Origin: Flavobacterium branchiicola
GTDB lineage: Bacteria; Bacteroidota; Bacteroidia; Flavobacteriales; Flavobacteriaceae
Length of the DNA stretch: 64,000 bases
Assembly (NCBI RefSeq): GCF_018383905.1
Contig: NZ_JAGYWA010000001.1
Location: 763,518-827,517 of the forward strand
Reading direction: 5' to 3'
Positions 8,517-17,184 of this stretch are shown here, piece by piece. The number at the start of each line of letters is the position of its first letter. Positions within the stretch are counted from its first letter, which is position 1. A model generated the notes under the pieces. That model searched no databases. It saw nothing but the letters and a program-made list of their open reading frames with translations, and was not told where the DNA came from. Both the position numbers and the translations under genes were made by a program.

Positions 8517-8639
8517 ACTTTTTTTCTCTCGCAGATTTGGCAGATTGCGTGGATTTATTTTATCATGCAGAGATTCGCTAAGATTTTTTGTGTTGCTCTG
8601 TGTCAGCTTTGTTGTTTAAAAAAGGCCAATTCACTGAAT

Positions 8640-8716
8640 CTAGTCCCGATTGCAGTGGAAATCCTTTTATTTTTTTCTTTAAAAAATAAAAGATTGAAAC
8701 GAAAAGCGGGAAACCA
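8640..8716. repeat. Dispersed hairpin repeat, family A copy 1 (gap 8517-8840)
   Basis: The 324-base gap between the prenyltransferase and the pseudouridine synthase holds no supported gene. From 8640 it reads CTAGTCCCGATTGCAGTGGA, then AATCC, a T/A-rich hairpin (TTTTATTTTTTTC then AAAAAATAAAA), and GATTGAAACGAAAAGCGGGA. The reverse complement of the element at 58037-58117 has the same layout. The first 50 bases of the gap also carry a CTCGCAGATTTGGCAGATTG stretch that recurs at 45731. Confidence 0.6.
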
Positions 8717-8815
8717 TGTCTCAAAAAAAGCCTTCTGTGGTGCTTCTGATCATTCCAAATTTGATTGCTATTAATCTAAGAACATAGAACTTAGGAATAT
8801 TTAGCAAGAATAAAC

Positions 8816-8823
8816 TATCTTTG
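8816..8823 (+). promoter_or_regulatory. Probable -7 promoter element of the pseudouridine synthase gene
   Basis: TATCTTTG matches the Bacteroidota -7 consensus and is followed by CA, 17 bases before the ATG at 8841. The -33 region is weak. Confidence 0.45.
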
Positions 8824-8840
8824 CACAAATTACAGATTTT

Positions 8841-9749
8841 ATGAACAATAAGGAAGGCAATAATAAAAGAGGCGGATCTAGACCAAATAGCTCAAGATCA
8901 AACTCTAGCAAGCCAAAACCTCCTATGGCAAAACGTGCTCAGGGGCCTAAAAAAGTGAAGCCGGAAGTTAAAGCGGCTCAGGAAGCTGCAGAGCAAAAAG
9001 TTAAGAAACAAAATCAGGCTCCAAAGAGACAAAAGGCGTCAGACGAAATTCGTCTGAACAAATACATCTCTAACTCAGGGGTTTGCTCTCGTCGCGATGC
9101 CGATATATATATTCAGTCTGGCAACGTAAAAGTTAACGGAAATGTTGTGACTGAAATGGGGTATTTGGTAAAAATTAATGATGTCGTAAACTTTGACGGC
9201 GTTACCCTTACTCCGGAAAAGAAAGAATATATTTTATTGAATAAGCCTAAAAACTTTACGACTGCTTTTGATGAAGGTCAGGAATATCGTAACGTTCTGG
9301 AGCTTGTTCGCGGAGCTACAAATGCTAAAATTGGAGCTATCGGAAGAATGGATAAAAACACAACTGGATTGTTGTTGTTTACAAACGATACAGATATGAT
9401 TCGTAAGTTTACTTTACCGAATCAGAAATCGTCTAAAATATATCAGGTTTCTCTAGACAAAAACTTAAAATTTGAGGATTTAGAAAAAATCAGCAAAGGT
9501 TTGGTTCTTGATGGTCACCGTGTATTTGTTGAGGAAATTAGTTATATCGAGAAGGAAGCAAAAAGTGAAGTGGGTCTTAAACTTCGTTCATCAAATGTAA
9601 AAGTGGTTCGTGCTATTTTTGAACACTTTGAGTATGATGTTTTACGTATTGATCGTGTTGCCTTTGCAGGTTTAACAAAGAAAAATTTACCTAGAGGTAA
9701 CTGGCGTTTCCTGACAGACCAAGAGGTTATCAATTTGAAAAACGCTTAA
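8841..9749 (+). CDS. rluB: rRNA pseudouridine synthase, RsuA/RluB/E/F family
   Basis: 302 residues. A low-complexity basic N-terminal tail (residues 1-66, rich in K, N, S, R, P) is followed by an S4 RNA-binding domain (IRLNKYISNSGVCSRRDADI, from about residue 70). The catalytic domain carries GRMDKNTTGLLLFTNDTD, with the expected catalytic Asp at about 171, and the late motif RGNWRFLTDQEV. It isomerises a uridine in 16S or 23S rRNA; the exact target cannot be settled. The basic tail is typical of Bacteroidota members. Confidence 0.85.
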   Translation: MNNKEGNNKRGGSRPNSSRSNSSKPKPPMAKRAQGPKKVKPEVKAAQEAAEQKVKKQNQAPKRQKASDEIRLNKYISNSGVCSRRDADIYIQSGNVKVNGNVVTEMGYLVKINDVVNFDGVTLTPEKKEYILLNKPKNFTTAFDEGQEYRNVLELVRGATNAKIGAIGRMDKNTTGLLLFTNDTDMIRKFTLPNQKSSKIYQVSLDKNLKFEDLEKISKGLVLDGHRVFVEEISYIEKEAKSEVGLKLRSSNVKVVRAIFEHFEYDVLRIDRVAFAGLTKKNLPRGNWRFLTDQEVINLKNA

Positions 9750-9778
9750 TAAACGTTTCAAATTTAATTTAAATATTA

Positions 9779-9818
9779 ATCCTGTTTTGCTTTTGTAAGA
9801 CGGGATTTTTTTTTTTTT
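9779..9818 (+). terminator. Rho-independent terminator after the pseudouridine synthase gene
   Basis: ATCCTGTTTT at 9779-9788 pairs, with two G-T pairs, with AAGACGGGAT at 9797-9806, followed by a run of T to about 9818. The tail touches the end of the convergent DUF937 gene. Confidence 0.75.
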
Positions 9819-10419
9819 AGAAACTAAAAAAGTTGTGTCCGAAAAGTGTAAATATTGATCTCCCGATAGATTGGTTTTTATCTTCAACAGTTTCGTAACA
9901 TGAAAATCCTAAGATAATTTTGATTCCGGGTTGAATGCTGTTTAAGATTTCTCTCTTTTGTTCTTCAAGAAGTAACTTTAAGCTATCTAATAACTGCATG
10001 TTATTTTTAAGGTAAGAGATTACTAAAAGTGCTGAGAAGTTAAGTATTTCTCTGGCGGTTTCACTTTTAATTCCGACCTCGTTTGAAATCATTTCAGAAA
10101 TTCTTCCTTTCTTATTTGTGAAGATTTCTTTTAGAATTGCATTTCCTTCTATGCGGTAGCAATCGTCGACTGATAAAATTCTGCCAGAAGTAAAATCTAC
10201 TTCCTGATAAAAAGTGGAATCATCTGCGATTAGGTTAGTAATTTCTTTATAAAAATCTGACTCGCTTGCTTTATTGTACAATCCCATTAAAACTGTTCCT
10301 ATTGAGACGTCTATTCCTTTGATTAGTAAGGCATCATTTTCAAAATAAAACTTGTTTAACTTAGAAACGACGTTGGAAGAAATGAAACGTCTTAGTTCAA
10401 TTTGTAGGTTGGGAGTCAT
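9817..10419 (-). CDS. DUF937 family protein
   Basis: 200 residues, mostly helical, no signal peptide. The stretch KKGRISEMISNEVGIKSETAREILNFSALLVISYL resembles the repeated core of the DUF937 (YidB-like) family. Function unknown; probably cytoplasmic. The 280 bases upstream (10420-10699) contain AT-rich sequence and no gene that I can support. Confidence 0.6.
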   Translation of the reverse strand: MTPNLQIELRRFISSNVVSKLNKFYFENDALLIKGIDVSIGTVLMGLYNKASESDFYKEITNLIADDSTFYQEVDFTSGRILSVDDCYRIEGNAILKEIFTNKKGRISEMISNEVGIKSETAREILNFSALLVISYLKNNMQLLDSLKLLLEEQKREILNSIQPGIKIILGFSCYETVEDKNQSIGRSIFTLFGHNFFSF

Positions 10420-10699
10420 AGTTAATTTATTTAAATTATTTAAAACCGTTCAAAATAATCGATAAAAGGGGGCTTTTTATCGTTTATCAGGATAAAAATA
10501 TAAAATATTTTAACATTTCCAAAAAGTTAGTTACAAATTTACGTGTCCATTTAACAGTTATTAACAGTGAAAATCTGCCAGTACCAGCAAACATAACCGT
10601 TTCGTTATCAAATGGAAATGAAATAAATTTTCATGAAAATTTGATTATTTTTCAAAATAAACAGAAAAATAAGAAAAAAGCTCTAAAAAAATTACAGAA

Positions 10700-11200
10700 T
10701 TAAAAGAGTATATTCCGATATTCCCACACAAGATGCAAATAAAGACCGAGAAAAATAATACAAAACATGAAGTTAATAAAACTAGAAGCCAGAAATCCTA
10801 ATAATGATCCCGTTGCTGCTTTTAATGCGCGCTCATGATTTTTTGAATCGTAAATAAGTTCCCCTAAAAAGGCGCCAACAAACGGCCCTATAATAACTCC
10901 AAAAGGGATTGGCGCGAGAATACCTACTACCAAACCTATATTTGTACCCCAGACTCCATAAGAACTGCCACCAAATTTTTTGGTTCCTTTTGCAGGAATT
11001 ATATAATCTAAAACCGTAATAATAATTGTAATAACAAGCGTAATACCCAAAAACCAATAATTAATTTCGACTGCTTTTGTTAAATACAACAATAACAAAC
11101 CTACCCAACAACTTGATAATCCGGGTAAAACGGGAAGAAAACTACCAAAAACACCAACAACCATACAGATAAAACTGAGTATCAACAATAATGATTCCAT
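10700..11200 (-). CDS. DUF456 family membrane protein
   Basis: 166 residues, nearly all hydrophobic, with the glycine-rich helices typical of DUF456: VGVFGSFLPVLPGLSSCWVGLLLLY near residues 16-40, and PIPFGVIIGPFVGAFLGELIYD near 97-118. Inner-membrane protein of unknown function. It is divergent from the small exported protein gene at 11243. Confidence 0.85.
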   Translation of the reverse strand: MESLLLILSFICMVVGVFGSFLPVLPGLSSCWVGLLLLYLTKAVEINYWFLGITLVITIIITVLDYIIPAKGTKKFGGSSYGVWGTNIGLVVGILAPIPFGVIIGPFVGAFLGELIYDSKNHERALKAATGSLLGFLASSFINFMFCIIFLGLYLHLVWEYRNILF

Positions 11201-11242
11201 AAAATTTTGTAATTTTACACCTACAATTTAAATAAATTAAAG

Positions 11243-11617
11243 ATGCGTATTCTATTAAAACTAGCTCTTTTGTCCTTCTTGGTAAACATTAGTGTTTGTG
11301 CGCAAACAAAAGAAAAATCAATTGACGACAAAATATTAATTGACAGTCTATATAAAAGTAATAAGAAAAAAGTATTAAATTTTTCGATGAAAGAATTTGA
11401 TGCACTTTTTTTCGAATTTTTCAATAAAAAAAATGATCCTAATATTCTTTTAACAAAAACAGAATTTTACAATTATACAGTTCAGATTGCTACATTCTCT
11501 GACCGGCTTGCTCATTTATATCCTGATCAAAAGGAAGTTGCAGCCAAAAACAAAGAAACCTGGCTTGCTGAAAACTATGAAGATTATCTGGAATACAAAG
11601 CTTCTCAAAAAAAATAA
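11243..11617 (+). CDS. Small exported hypothetical protein
   Basis: 124 residues. A signal peptide is likely (MRILLKLALLSFLVNISVCAQ). The mature part is charged and helical with no motif I recognise. The next gene, a lipoprotein, starts 49 bases later on the same strand, so they may be co-expressed at the cell envelope. Confidence 0.6.
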   Translation: MRILLKLALLSFLVNISVCAQTKEKSIDDKILIDSLYKSNKKKVLNFSMKEFDALFFEFFNKKNDPNILLTKTEFYNYTVQIATFSDRLAHLYPDQKEVAAKNKETWLAENYEDYLEYKASQKK

Positions 11618-11666
11618 TCGTACTTTTATATTTTAGAAACAGTTTATTCAATTCAACGCCAAAATC

Positions 11667-12146
11667 TTGAAGCAGTTTTCCTTTTTTTTAGTATTCCTCT
11701 TTTTAAATTCTTGTCAATACTTTGAGAAGCAGATTCCGTCTGAAAAAGATTTACTACAAAAAGAATTAAAATCAATTAACTGGAAAGAAGTCGATGAATA
11801 CCCAACTGTCGCCAATTGCGAAGCGATAAGTGATAAAAAAGAACGTCAAAAATGTTTTTTTGATGTTATGTCTCAACTTATTCAGGAAAAACTAGATATT
11901 GATAGTTTATCCATTTTATATCCGCAGCTCGATACAATTGAAGTTAAAGTAACTGTTTTTCCAAATTCAAAAATGAAATTTGAACCTCAGTTTCCAAAAG
12001 ACTCTGTTGCTTATGATACAATTAGAATTGACAGTATTCTTCGTGCTCGTTTAATCGATTTTCCAAAAGTAAATCCTGCCATAAAACGTGGAGTTCCTGT
12101 AAAAACTCAGTTTATTTTACCTGTTATTATTAAAGCAAAAGAGTAA
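11667..12146 (+). CDS. Putative lipoprotein, TTG start
   Basis: 159 residues from TTG 11667. The start is chosen because it gives a complete lipoprotein signal peptide (MKQFSFFLVFLFLNSCQ) with the lipobox cysteine at residue 16; no ATG is available. The mature region contains TVANCEAISDKKERQKCFFD, with two cysteines that could pair, then a C-terminal region like a single TonB_C-like strand-helix-strand (VNPAIKRGVPVKTQFILPVI). That resemblance is weak. Function unknown. Confidence 0.6.
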   Translation: MKQFSFFLVFLFLNSCQYFEKQIPSEKDLLQKELKSINWKEVDEYPTVANCEAISDKKERQKCFFDVMSQLIQEKLDIDSLSILYPQLDTIEVKVTVFPNSKMKFEPQFPKDSVAYDTIRIDSILRARLIDFPKVNPAIKRGVPVKTQFILPVIIKAKE

Positions 12147-12198
12147 TATTTTTTAATTCCATTTCTTTCCCAGATGTTTAATTCTGAACGAATTTTAT

Positions 12199-13302
12199 TT
12201 ACTTTTTAAATTGGCGATCTTTCCATTCGTAAGAACCAAACAAACTATACAAAGCTACTGTTGAACTAAAAAAAGGATAAAGCAAACTGCTTAAAAGCAA
12301 ACTTTTTATTCGGCTTTTAGTCAGGAATTGATTTGTGCTGTAAAGCAAAACAAAATCAATTAGGAATTTAGTAAAAGCAAACAAAACAAAAACCGGATAG
12401 GCAAAAATTCCGAAAAGAAGCAAGAAAAAACCAATTACAAAACTCAAATTCCCAAAGAAAACAATTAATCCTAAAAACTTACCAAAAGTGCTTCTGTAGG
12501 AACTTGTTTTTGCCGCCCATCGAACTCTCTGATAAAACAATGCTTTCCAGTTTTCGGTTGGTTTTGTATTTACGATAGTTTCTTTTGCTTTTAAATAATG
12601 AACTGCTTCAGGAAACTTTTCAATTGCTTTTTGGAGTAAAAACACATCGTCACCGCTGGCAATTTTGTCATTTCCTTCAAAACCATTCAACCTTTCAAAC
12701 AATGATTTTTTGTACGCAAAATTGGCTCCGTTACACATGAAGCCTTTATTCAGTCCAAAACTTCCAATTGTGGCACCTTGCAAACTGGTCAAATCTAATT
12801 GCTGGAAATGATCTAGAAATGAATTTTCACATTCATAAGTTACTGCCCCTGCAAGCATTGAAACACTGTTCTCCTGAATGTAATTATCAAATATTAAAAG
12901 CCAGTTTTCCGGAACAATACAATCAGCATCGGTGGTAATAACCCAATCTGTTTTTACCTGATGCATAGCAGTTGTAATTGCATCTTTTTTTGGAGATTTT
13001 GAAATTCTTATATTATCAACAACGGAAACTTGGAATTTGGAATTTAAAACTTGGAATCTCTCTTTTGAACTATCATCTACAAGAATTACTTCTAATAGAT
13101 CCTTTGGGTAATTTAATCTTGTAAAACTTTCTAAAAGTATGGGCAGATTTTCTTTTTCATTACGAAACGGAACTATAATGGTAAAACTCGTTTTTGGTTC
13201 TAAATCTTTTTTGTCGAATGTTTTAATTTTAAAAAAACCATAAGTAAGCAAGCCAATACAAATGGTATAAACAGCTAATATGGCAAATAATCCAAAAATC
13301 AT
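12199..13302 (-). CDS. Membrane-associated family 2 glycosyltransferase
   Basis: 367 residues. N-terminal membrane helix (residues 2-24), then a GT-A domain: FTIIVPFRNEKENLPILLES, VILVDDSS, and the DxD-type motif TTDADCIVPENW near 135. KALFYQRVRWAAKT is the QxxRW-like motif of processive GT2 enzymes. Two or more membrane helices form the C-terminus. It would transfer a sugar from a nucleotide- or lipid-linked donor at the inner membrane. It overlaps the flippase-like gene by 4 bases. Residues about 81-91 (RFQVLNSKFQV) look like a translated short repeat. Confidence 0.82.
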   Translation of the reverse strand: MIFGLFAILAVYTICIGLLTYGFFKIKTFDKKDLEPKTSFTIIVPFRNEKENLPILLESFTRLNYPKDLLEVILVDDSSKERFQVLNSKFQVSVVDNIRISKSPKKDAITTAMHQVKTDWVITTDADCIVPENWLLIFDNYIQENSVSMLAGAVTYECENSFLDHFQQLDLTSLQGATIGSFGLNKGFMCNGANFAYKKSLFERLNGFEGNDKIASGDDVFLLQKAIEKFPEAVHYLKAKETIVNTKPTENWKALFYQRVRWAAKTSSYRSTFGKFLGLIVFFGNLSFVIGFFLLLFGIFAYPVFVLFAFTKFLIDFVLLYSTNQFLTKSRIKSLLLSSLLYPFFSSTVALYSLFGSYEWKDRQFKK

Positions 13303-14243
13303 TCTACCGTTTTGGTTTTAAAATTCAGTACAAAATAGCTTCCTAAAACTACCGGAAGAACCACATTTAAAAACCACATTAAAGTGCTGATAAAAATCAC
13401 AATCCATTCGTTTACACCTAAAATTCCGAAGAAATAAATGGCTACACTTCCTTTTACTGCAAAATCTAAAAACTGAAAAGTAGGTAATGATGAAGCCAAA
13501 AAGTAAACCGATGTTATGGCCGCCATTAATGTTAAATAAGGCAAATCAACATCAAAGGCTAAAAACAAAAAGTAGTACTGATGTGAAAAAACCAAATAGC
13601 GACAAATACCTAAAAAGATGTTTTTTTGATGAACTGATTTTGGAATTTCATTGATTTTATGAATCAGTTTTTCAATGGAATATCCTTTAACTTTTATTTT
13701 TTTAATTGAAAACAAAATGATCAAAATCAGTAAAAATCCACCGAATAAAATCAAAACTGTTTTGGTGGTAATTACATTAAACTGAGCATTGAAGTATAAC
13801 AACCCAAAAATTCCAAAAATAATCGTCAGAATCATCTGGATTCCGTTACAGATTAGGTTTAGGAAAACTACTTTCTTCGCTTCAGACTTTGGATAATACA
13901 ACGCTTTTCCTGCGTACTCTCCTACTCCGTTTGGTGTAAAAATTCCGGCTGTCAAAGCAGCTAAAACCTGTTTTGTAGCTTCGTAACCTGAAATTCTATG
14001 AATTACCTGCGCCAGATTTTGCCATTTAAGAATCTCGAAATAACGATTCAAAACACTCAAAAGCAAGATAAATCCAATTCCTAAAACGGATTGATTTTTT
14101 TTGAACAAAACAATGAACTTCTGCCAGTCCAATTTATCGTTGTTAGCCAGCTGATTGTAAATAAAATAAAATGCGCCGCCAACAATCAAAAGTTTGGCTA
14201 CAAGAACAAGGAATTGCTTAGCTTTGTGAGGAATTGAAATCAT
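13299..14243 (-). CDS. Lysylphosphatidylglycerol synthase TM-domain (UPF0104) family membrane protein
   Basis: 314 residues with about eight membrane helices. Family features are GVGEYAGKALYYP near residues 102-114 and the late LPTFQFLDFAVKGSVAIYFFG. Such stand-alone LPG_synthase_TM proteins are often encoded next to glycosyltransferases, and a lipid-handling or flippase-like role has been proposed. Its stop overlaps the start of the downstream glycosyltransferase gene by 4 bases, so translation is likely coupled. Confidence 0.78.
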   Translation of the reverse strand: MISIPHKAKQFLVLVAKLLIVGGAFYFIYNQLANNDKLDWQKFIVLFKKNQSVLGIGFILLLSVLNRYFEILKWQNLAQVIHRISGYEATKQVLAALTAGIFTPNGVGEYAGKALYYPKSEAKKVVFLNLICNGIQMILTIIFGIFGLLYFNAQFNVITTKTVLILFGGFLLILIILFSIKKIKVKGYSIEKLIHKINEIPKSVHQKNIFLGICRYLVFSHQYYFLFLAFDVDLPYLTLMAAITSVYFLASSLPTFQFLDFAVKGSVAIYFFGILGVNEWIVIFISTLMWFLNVVLPVVLGSYFVLNFKTKTVE

Positions 14244-14325
14244 GCCGCAAAAGTAATTGAATTTGAGAATGTGGCAATTTGAAAATGAGAAAATGAATCG
14301 TTTCGGTTTTCAAAAACTTGAAACT

Positions 14326-14359
14326 TGACCCGAGGCTTTAGCCGAAATGGCAAAGCAAA
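14326..14359. repeat. Variant of the dispersed CCCGAG...GCAAAGCAAA element
   Basis: TTGACCCGAGGCTTTAGCCG followed by AAATGGCAAAGCAAA. It shares the framework CCCGAG-hairpin-GNNNNGGC(A/G)AAGCAA with elements at 17960, 40376 and 50866. It lies in the leader of ruvC, between the divergent flippase-like gene and ruvC. Confidence 0.45.
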
Positions 14360-14384
14360 CAAAAGAACTTGAAACAAAAAACTC

Positions 14385-14939
14385 TTGACAAAAGAACGCA
14401 TCATATTAGGTATTGACCCCGGAACCACAATTATGGGTTTTGGATTAATTAAAGTAACCAATAAAAAAATGGAATTTCTGCAATTGAATGAATTGCAGCT
14501 TTCTAAATATGATAATCATTATCAAAAACTAAAAATCATTTTTGAAAGAACGATCGAATTAATCGAAACGCATCATCCTGATGAAATTGCTATTGAAGCG
14601 CCTTTCTTTGGCAAAAACGTGCAATCGATGCTGAAATTAGGTCGTGCACAAGGTGTTGCCATGGCAGCCGGACTTTCAAGAGATATTCCGATTACGGAAT
14701 ACGAACCTAAAAAAATAAAAATGGCGATTACCGGAAACGGAAATGCCAGCAAAGAACAAGTTGCCAAAATGCTGCAACAGCTTTTAGGTTTAAAAGAATT
14801 ACCCAAAAATCTCGATTCAACCGATGGTTTGGCGGCTGCGGTTTGTCATCATTTTAATTCTGGAAAAGTTGTTGCAGGAAAAAGCTATACCGGTTGGGAT
14901 GCTTTTGTGAAACAAAATGAAGATCGAATTAAGAAATGA
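14385..14939 (+). CDS. ruvC: Crossover junction endodeoxyribonuclease RuvC
   Basis: 184 residues with a TTG start at 14385, chosen because the family begins (M)xxERIILGIDPGTTIMGFGL and no ATG precedes the first catalytic aspartate. The acidic residues of the RNase-H-like fold are D11 in GIDPGTT, a glutamate in EIAIEAPFFGKN near 68, and the C-terminal NLDSTDGLAAAVCHH with the last aspartate and histidine. It resolves Holliday junctions with RuvAB. A 20-bp perfect inverted repeat follows the stop. Confidence 0.95.
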   Translation: MTKERIILGIDPGTTIMGFGLIKVTNKKMEFLQLNELQLSKYDNHYQKLKIIFERTIELIETHHPDEIAIEAPFFGKNVQSMLKLGRAQGVAMAAGLSRDIPITEYEPKKIKMAITGNGNASKEQVAKMLQQLLGLKELPKNLDSTDGLAAAVCHHFNSGKVVAGKSYTGWDAFVKQNEDRIKK

Positions 14940-14950
14940 GATAATGTGAC

Positions 14951-15006
14951 AATTAGAAAATGAGATAATTCTCTAGACAAAGAATAAATTATCTCATTTT
15001 CTAATT
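14951..15006. repeat. Perfect 20-bp inverted repeat between ruvC and hemW
   Basis: AATTAGAAAATGAGATAATT at 14951-14970 is exactly complemented by 14987-15006, with a 16-base loop. It is A/T-dominated and lacks a clean T run, so it is not a standard terminator. It fits a short mobile palindrome or an mRNA-end structure. Confidence 0.75.
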
Positions 15007-15043
15007 GCCAAATTATCTAATTATGATTATTATCTAATTAAAA

Positions 15044-16183
15044 ATGTCAGGAATCTACATACACATACCATTTTGCAAGCAGGCTTGTCATTACTGCGAC
15101 TTTCATTTTTCTACTTCGATGAAAAAGAAAGACGATATGGTTTTGGCTTTGGCTAAAGAAATCGGTATGCGTAAACCCTTTGACACCGCCCAGGATGAAA
15201 ATATCATTGAAACGATATACTTTGGTGGAGGAACACCTTCAGTTCTAAGCAATGAAGAAATTAACTTTTTAATTTCTGAAGTTTACAAAAATTATAATGT
15301 TGCTGATAACCCAGAAATTACTTTAGAAGCAAATCCGGATGATTTGTCTGCGGAACGAATTCTGGAATTGTCCAAAAGTCCTATTAATCGTTTAAGTATC
15401 GGGATTCAGTCTTTTTATGAAGATGATTTGAAGATGATGAATCGCGCCCATAATTCGGCGGAAGCCAAAAAATGTCTTGAGGAAGCTACTAAATATTTTG
15501 ATAATATTTCGCTGGATCTTATTTACGGAATTCCAGGATTGAGTGATGAAATGTGGAGACAAAATATACAAACAGCTTTGGATTTTCGCATTCCGCATAT
15601 TTCAAGTTATGCTTTGACGGTTGAACCGAAAACAGCTTTGAGCAAATTGATACAAACCGGAAAAATTGCAGAACCTCAGGATGAAGTGGCTTCTAATCAT
15701 TTTATGATTTTGGTTGAAATGCTTCAGAAAAATGGTTTCGTACACTATGAATTATCCAATTTTGGAAAAGAAAATTACTTCTCCAAAAACAATTCTGCCT
15801 ATTGGTTGGGCAAAAAATATATCGGAATCGGGCCTTCTGCACATAGTTACGATGGCATAAAAAGAGGCTGGAATATTGCTAATAATTCGCTTTATATAAA
15901 ATCAATTCAGAATGACGAACTTCCTATTGAAACTGAAATTCTAACCGTTTCAGATCGTTATAACGAATATATTATGACGGGTTTGCGAACCATTTGGGGC
16001 GTTTCTTTAGATAGAATTGAAAATGAATTTGGATTGGAATATTTGAATTACCTAAAAAAACAATCTCAGAAATTCTTAAATGACAATTTACTTTCAATTG
16101 AAAATAATATTCTCAAACCAACTCCAAAAGGAAAATTTTTAACGGATGGAATTGCTAGTGATTTGTTTTATTTAGATTTATAA
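15044..16183 (+). CDS. hemW: Radical SAM heme chaperone HemW (coproporphyrinogen III oxidase-like)
   Basis: 379 residues. YIHIPFCKQACHYCDFHF carries the CxxxCxxC iron-sulphur motif (C11, C15, C18), followed by the SAM-binding GGGTPS near 63-68, the family stretch NRLSIGIQSF, and a HemN C-terminal domain. HemW inserts heme into client proteins in the cytoplasm and is often mis-annotated as HemN. The residues KPFDTAQDE near 45-53 look like an in-frame insertion relative to other members. It is followed 15 bases later by a dehydrogenase gene. Confidence 0.92.
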   Translation: MSGIYIHIPFCKQACHYCDFHFSTSMKKKDDMVLALAKEIGMRKPFDTAQDENIIETIYFGGGTPSVLSNEEINFLISEVYKNYNVADNPEITLEANPDDLSAERILELSKSPINRLSIGIQSFYEDDLKMMNRAHNSAEAKKCLEEATKYFDNISLDLIYGIPGLSDEMWRQNIQTALDFRIPHISSYALTVEPKTALSKLIQTGKIAEPQDEVASNHFMILVEMLQKNGFVHYELSNFGKENYFSKNNSAYWLGKKYIGIGPSAHSYDGIKRGWNIANNSLYIKSIQNDELPIETEILTVSDRYNEYIMTGLRTIWGVSLDRIENEFGLEYLNYLKKQSQKFLNDNLLSIENNILKPTPKGKFLTDGIASDLFYLDL

Positions 16184-16198
16184 TAAAAAACTTTCTTT

Positions 16199-17161
16199 AT
16201 GAAAATTACAATTTTAGACGATTACCAAAATGCTGTTGAAAAACTTGAATCTTTCAAAATTCTAAATGGACACGAAGTACAAATTTTAAATTATACCCAT
16301 AAAGACAATTTAAAATTAGCTACTCTTTTAAAGGATTCAGAAATCATAGTATTAATTCGAGAAAGAACGCAAATTACTGAGGATTTACTTTCTAAATTGC
16401 CAAATCTAAAATTGATTAGCCAAACTGGTAAAAAATCAAATCATCTTGACATAGATGCCTGCACAAAATATAAAGTTGCTGTTGCAGAAGGAATTGGTTC
16501 TCCAGTTGCTCCGTCAGAACTGGCTTGGGCATTGATTATGAATACTGTTCGTAAAATTCCGCAAGCAATTGAGGCGATGAAACAAGGAAAATGGCAGGTT
16601 AATATTGGTTCAACTATTAAAGGAAAAACAATTGGAATTTGGGGTTACGGTAAAATTGGCCAACAAATTGCAAAATATGCTGCTGTTTTTGGTGCCGATG
16701 TTTTAGTTTGGGGAAGCGAAAGTTCTAGAGAAAAAGCGGTTGAAGATGGTTTTCAAAAAGCAGATTCTAAAGCGTCTTTTTTCTCAGAAAGTGATGTCAT
16801 TACTTTACATTTACGTTTAAATGAAACCACATTTGAGATCGTTAAGAAAGCAGATTTAGCATTAATGAAACCAACTGCAGCTTTGATAAATACAGCAAGA
16901 GCAGAATTGATTGAACATGGAGCATTAATTGCGAGTCTAAAAGAAGGAAAGCCTGGTTTTGCAGGTTTAGATGTGTATGAAGACGAACCTATTTATGATG
17001 GGAATTTTGAATTACTGCAAATGCCAAATGTTGTTTGTACGCCTCACATTGGTTATGTCGAAGTGAATAGCTATGAGTTATATTTTGAAAAAGCTTTTCA
17101 AAACGTAATTAATTACATCAATAATAATCCGACTAATATTGCAAATCCAGAAGTACTATAA
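16199..17161 (+). CDS. D-2-hydroxyacid dehydrogenase family protein
   Basis: 320 residues. The NAD-binding motif is GIWGYGKIGQQIAKYAAVFG near residues 147-166. Catalytic-domain signatures are LINTARAELI near 230, LDVYEDEP near 262 with the Glu of the Arg-Glu-His triad, and TPHIGYV near 283 with the catalytic His. It reduces or oxidises a 2-hydroxyacid; the substrate is unknown. The cyclase-family gene follows 23 bases later, suggesting a small catabolic unit. Confidence 0.88.
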   Translation: MKITILDDYQNAVEKLESFKILNGHEVQILNYTHKDNLKLATLLKDSEIIVLIRERTQITEDLLSKLPNLKLISQTGKKSNHLDIDACTKYKVAVAEGIGSPVAPSELAWALIMNTVRKIPQAIEAMKQGKWQVNIGSTIKGKTIGIWGYGKIGQQIAKYAAVFGADVLVWGSESSREKAVEDGFQKADSKASFFSESDVITLHLRLNETTFEIVKKADLALMKPTAALINTARAELIEHGALIASLKEGKPGFAGLDVYEDEPIYDGNFELLQMPNVVCTPHIGYVEVNSYELYFEKAFQNVINYINNNPTNIANPEVL

Positions 17162-17184
17162 AATCTTAAAATAATTGATTCAAA

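Noticed and set aside
8565..8774. 69-residue open frame on the plus strand
   Set aside because: It lies across repeat sequences, has no recognisable motif, and half of it is the family A hairpin.
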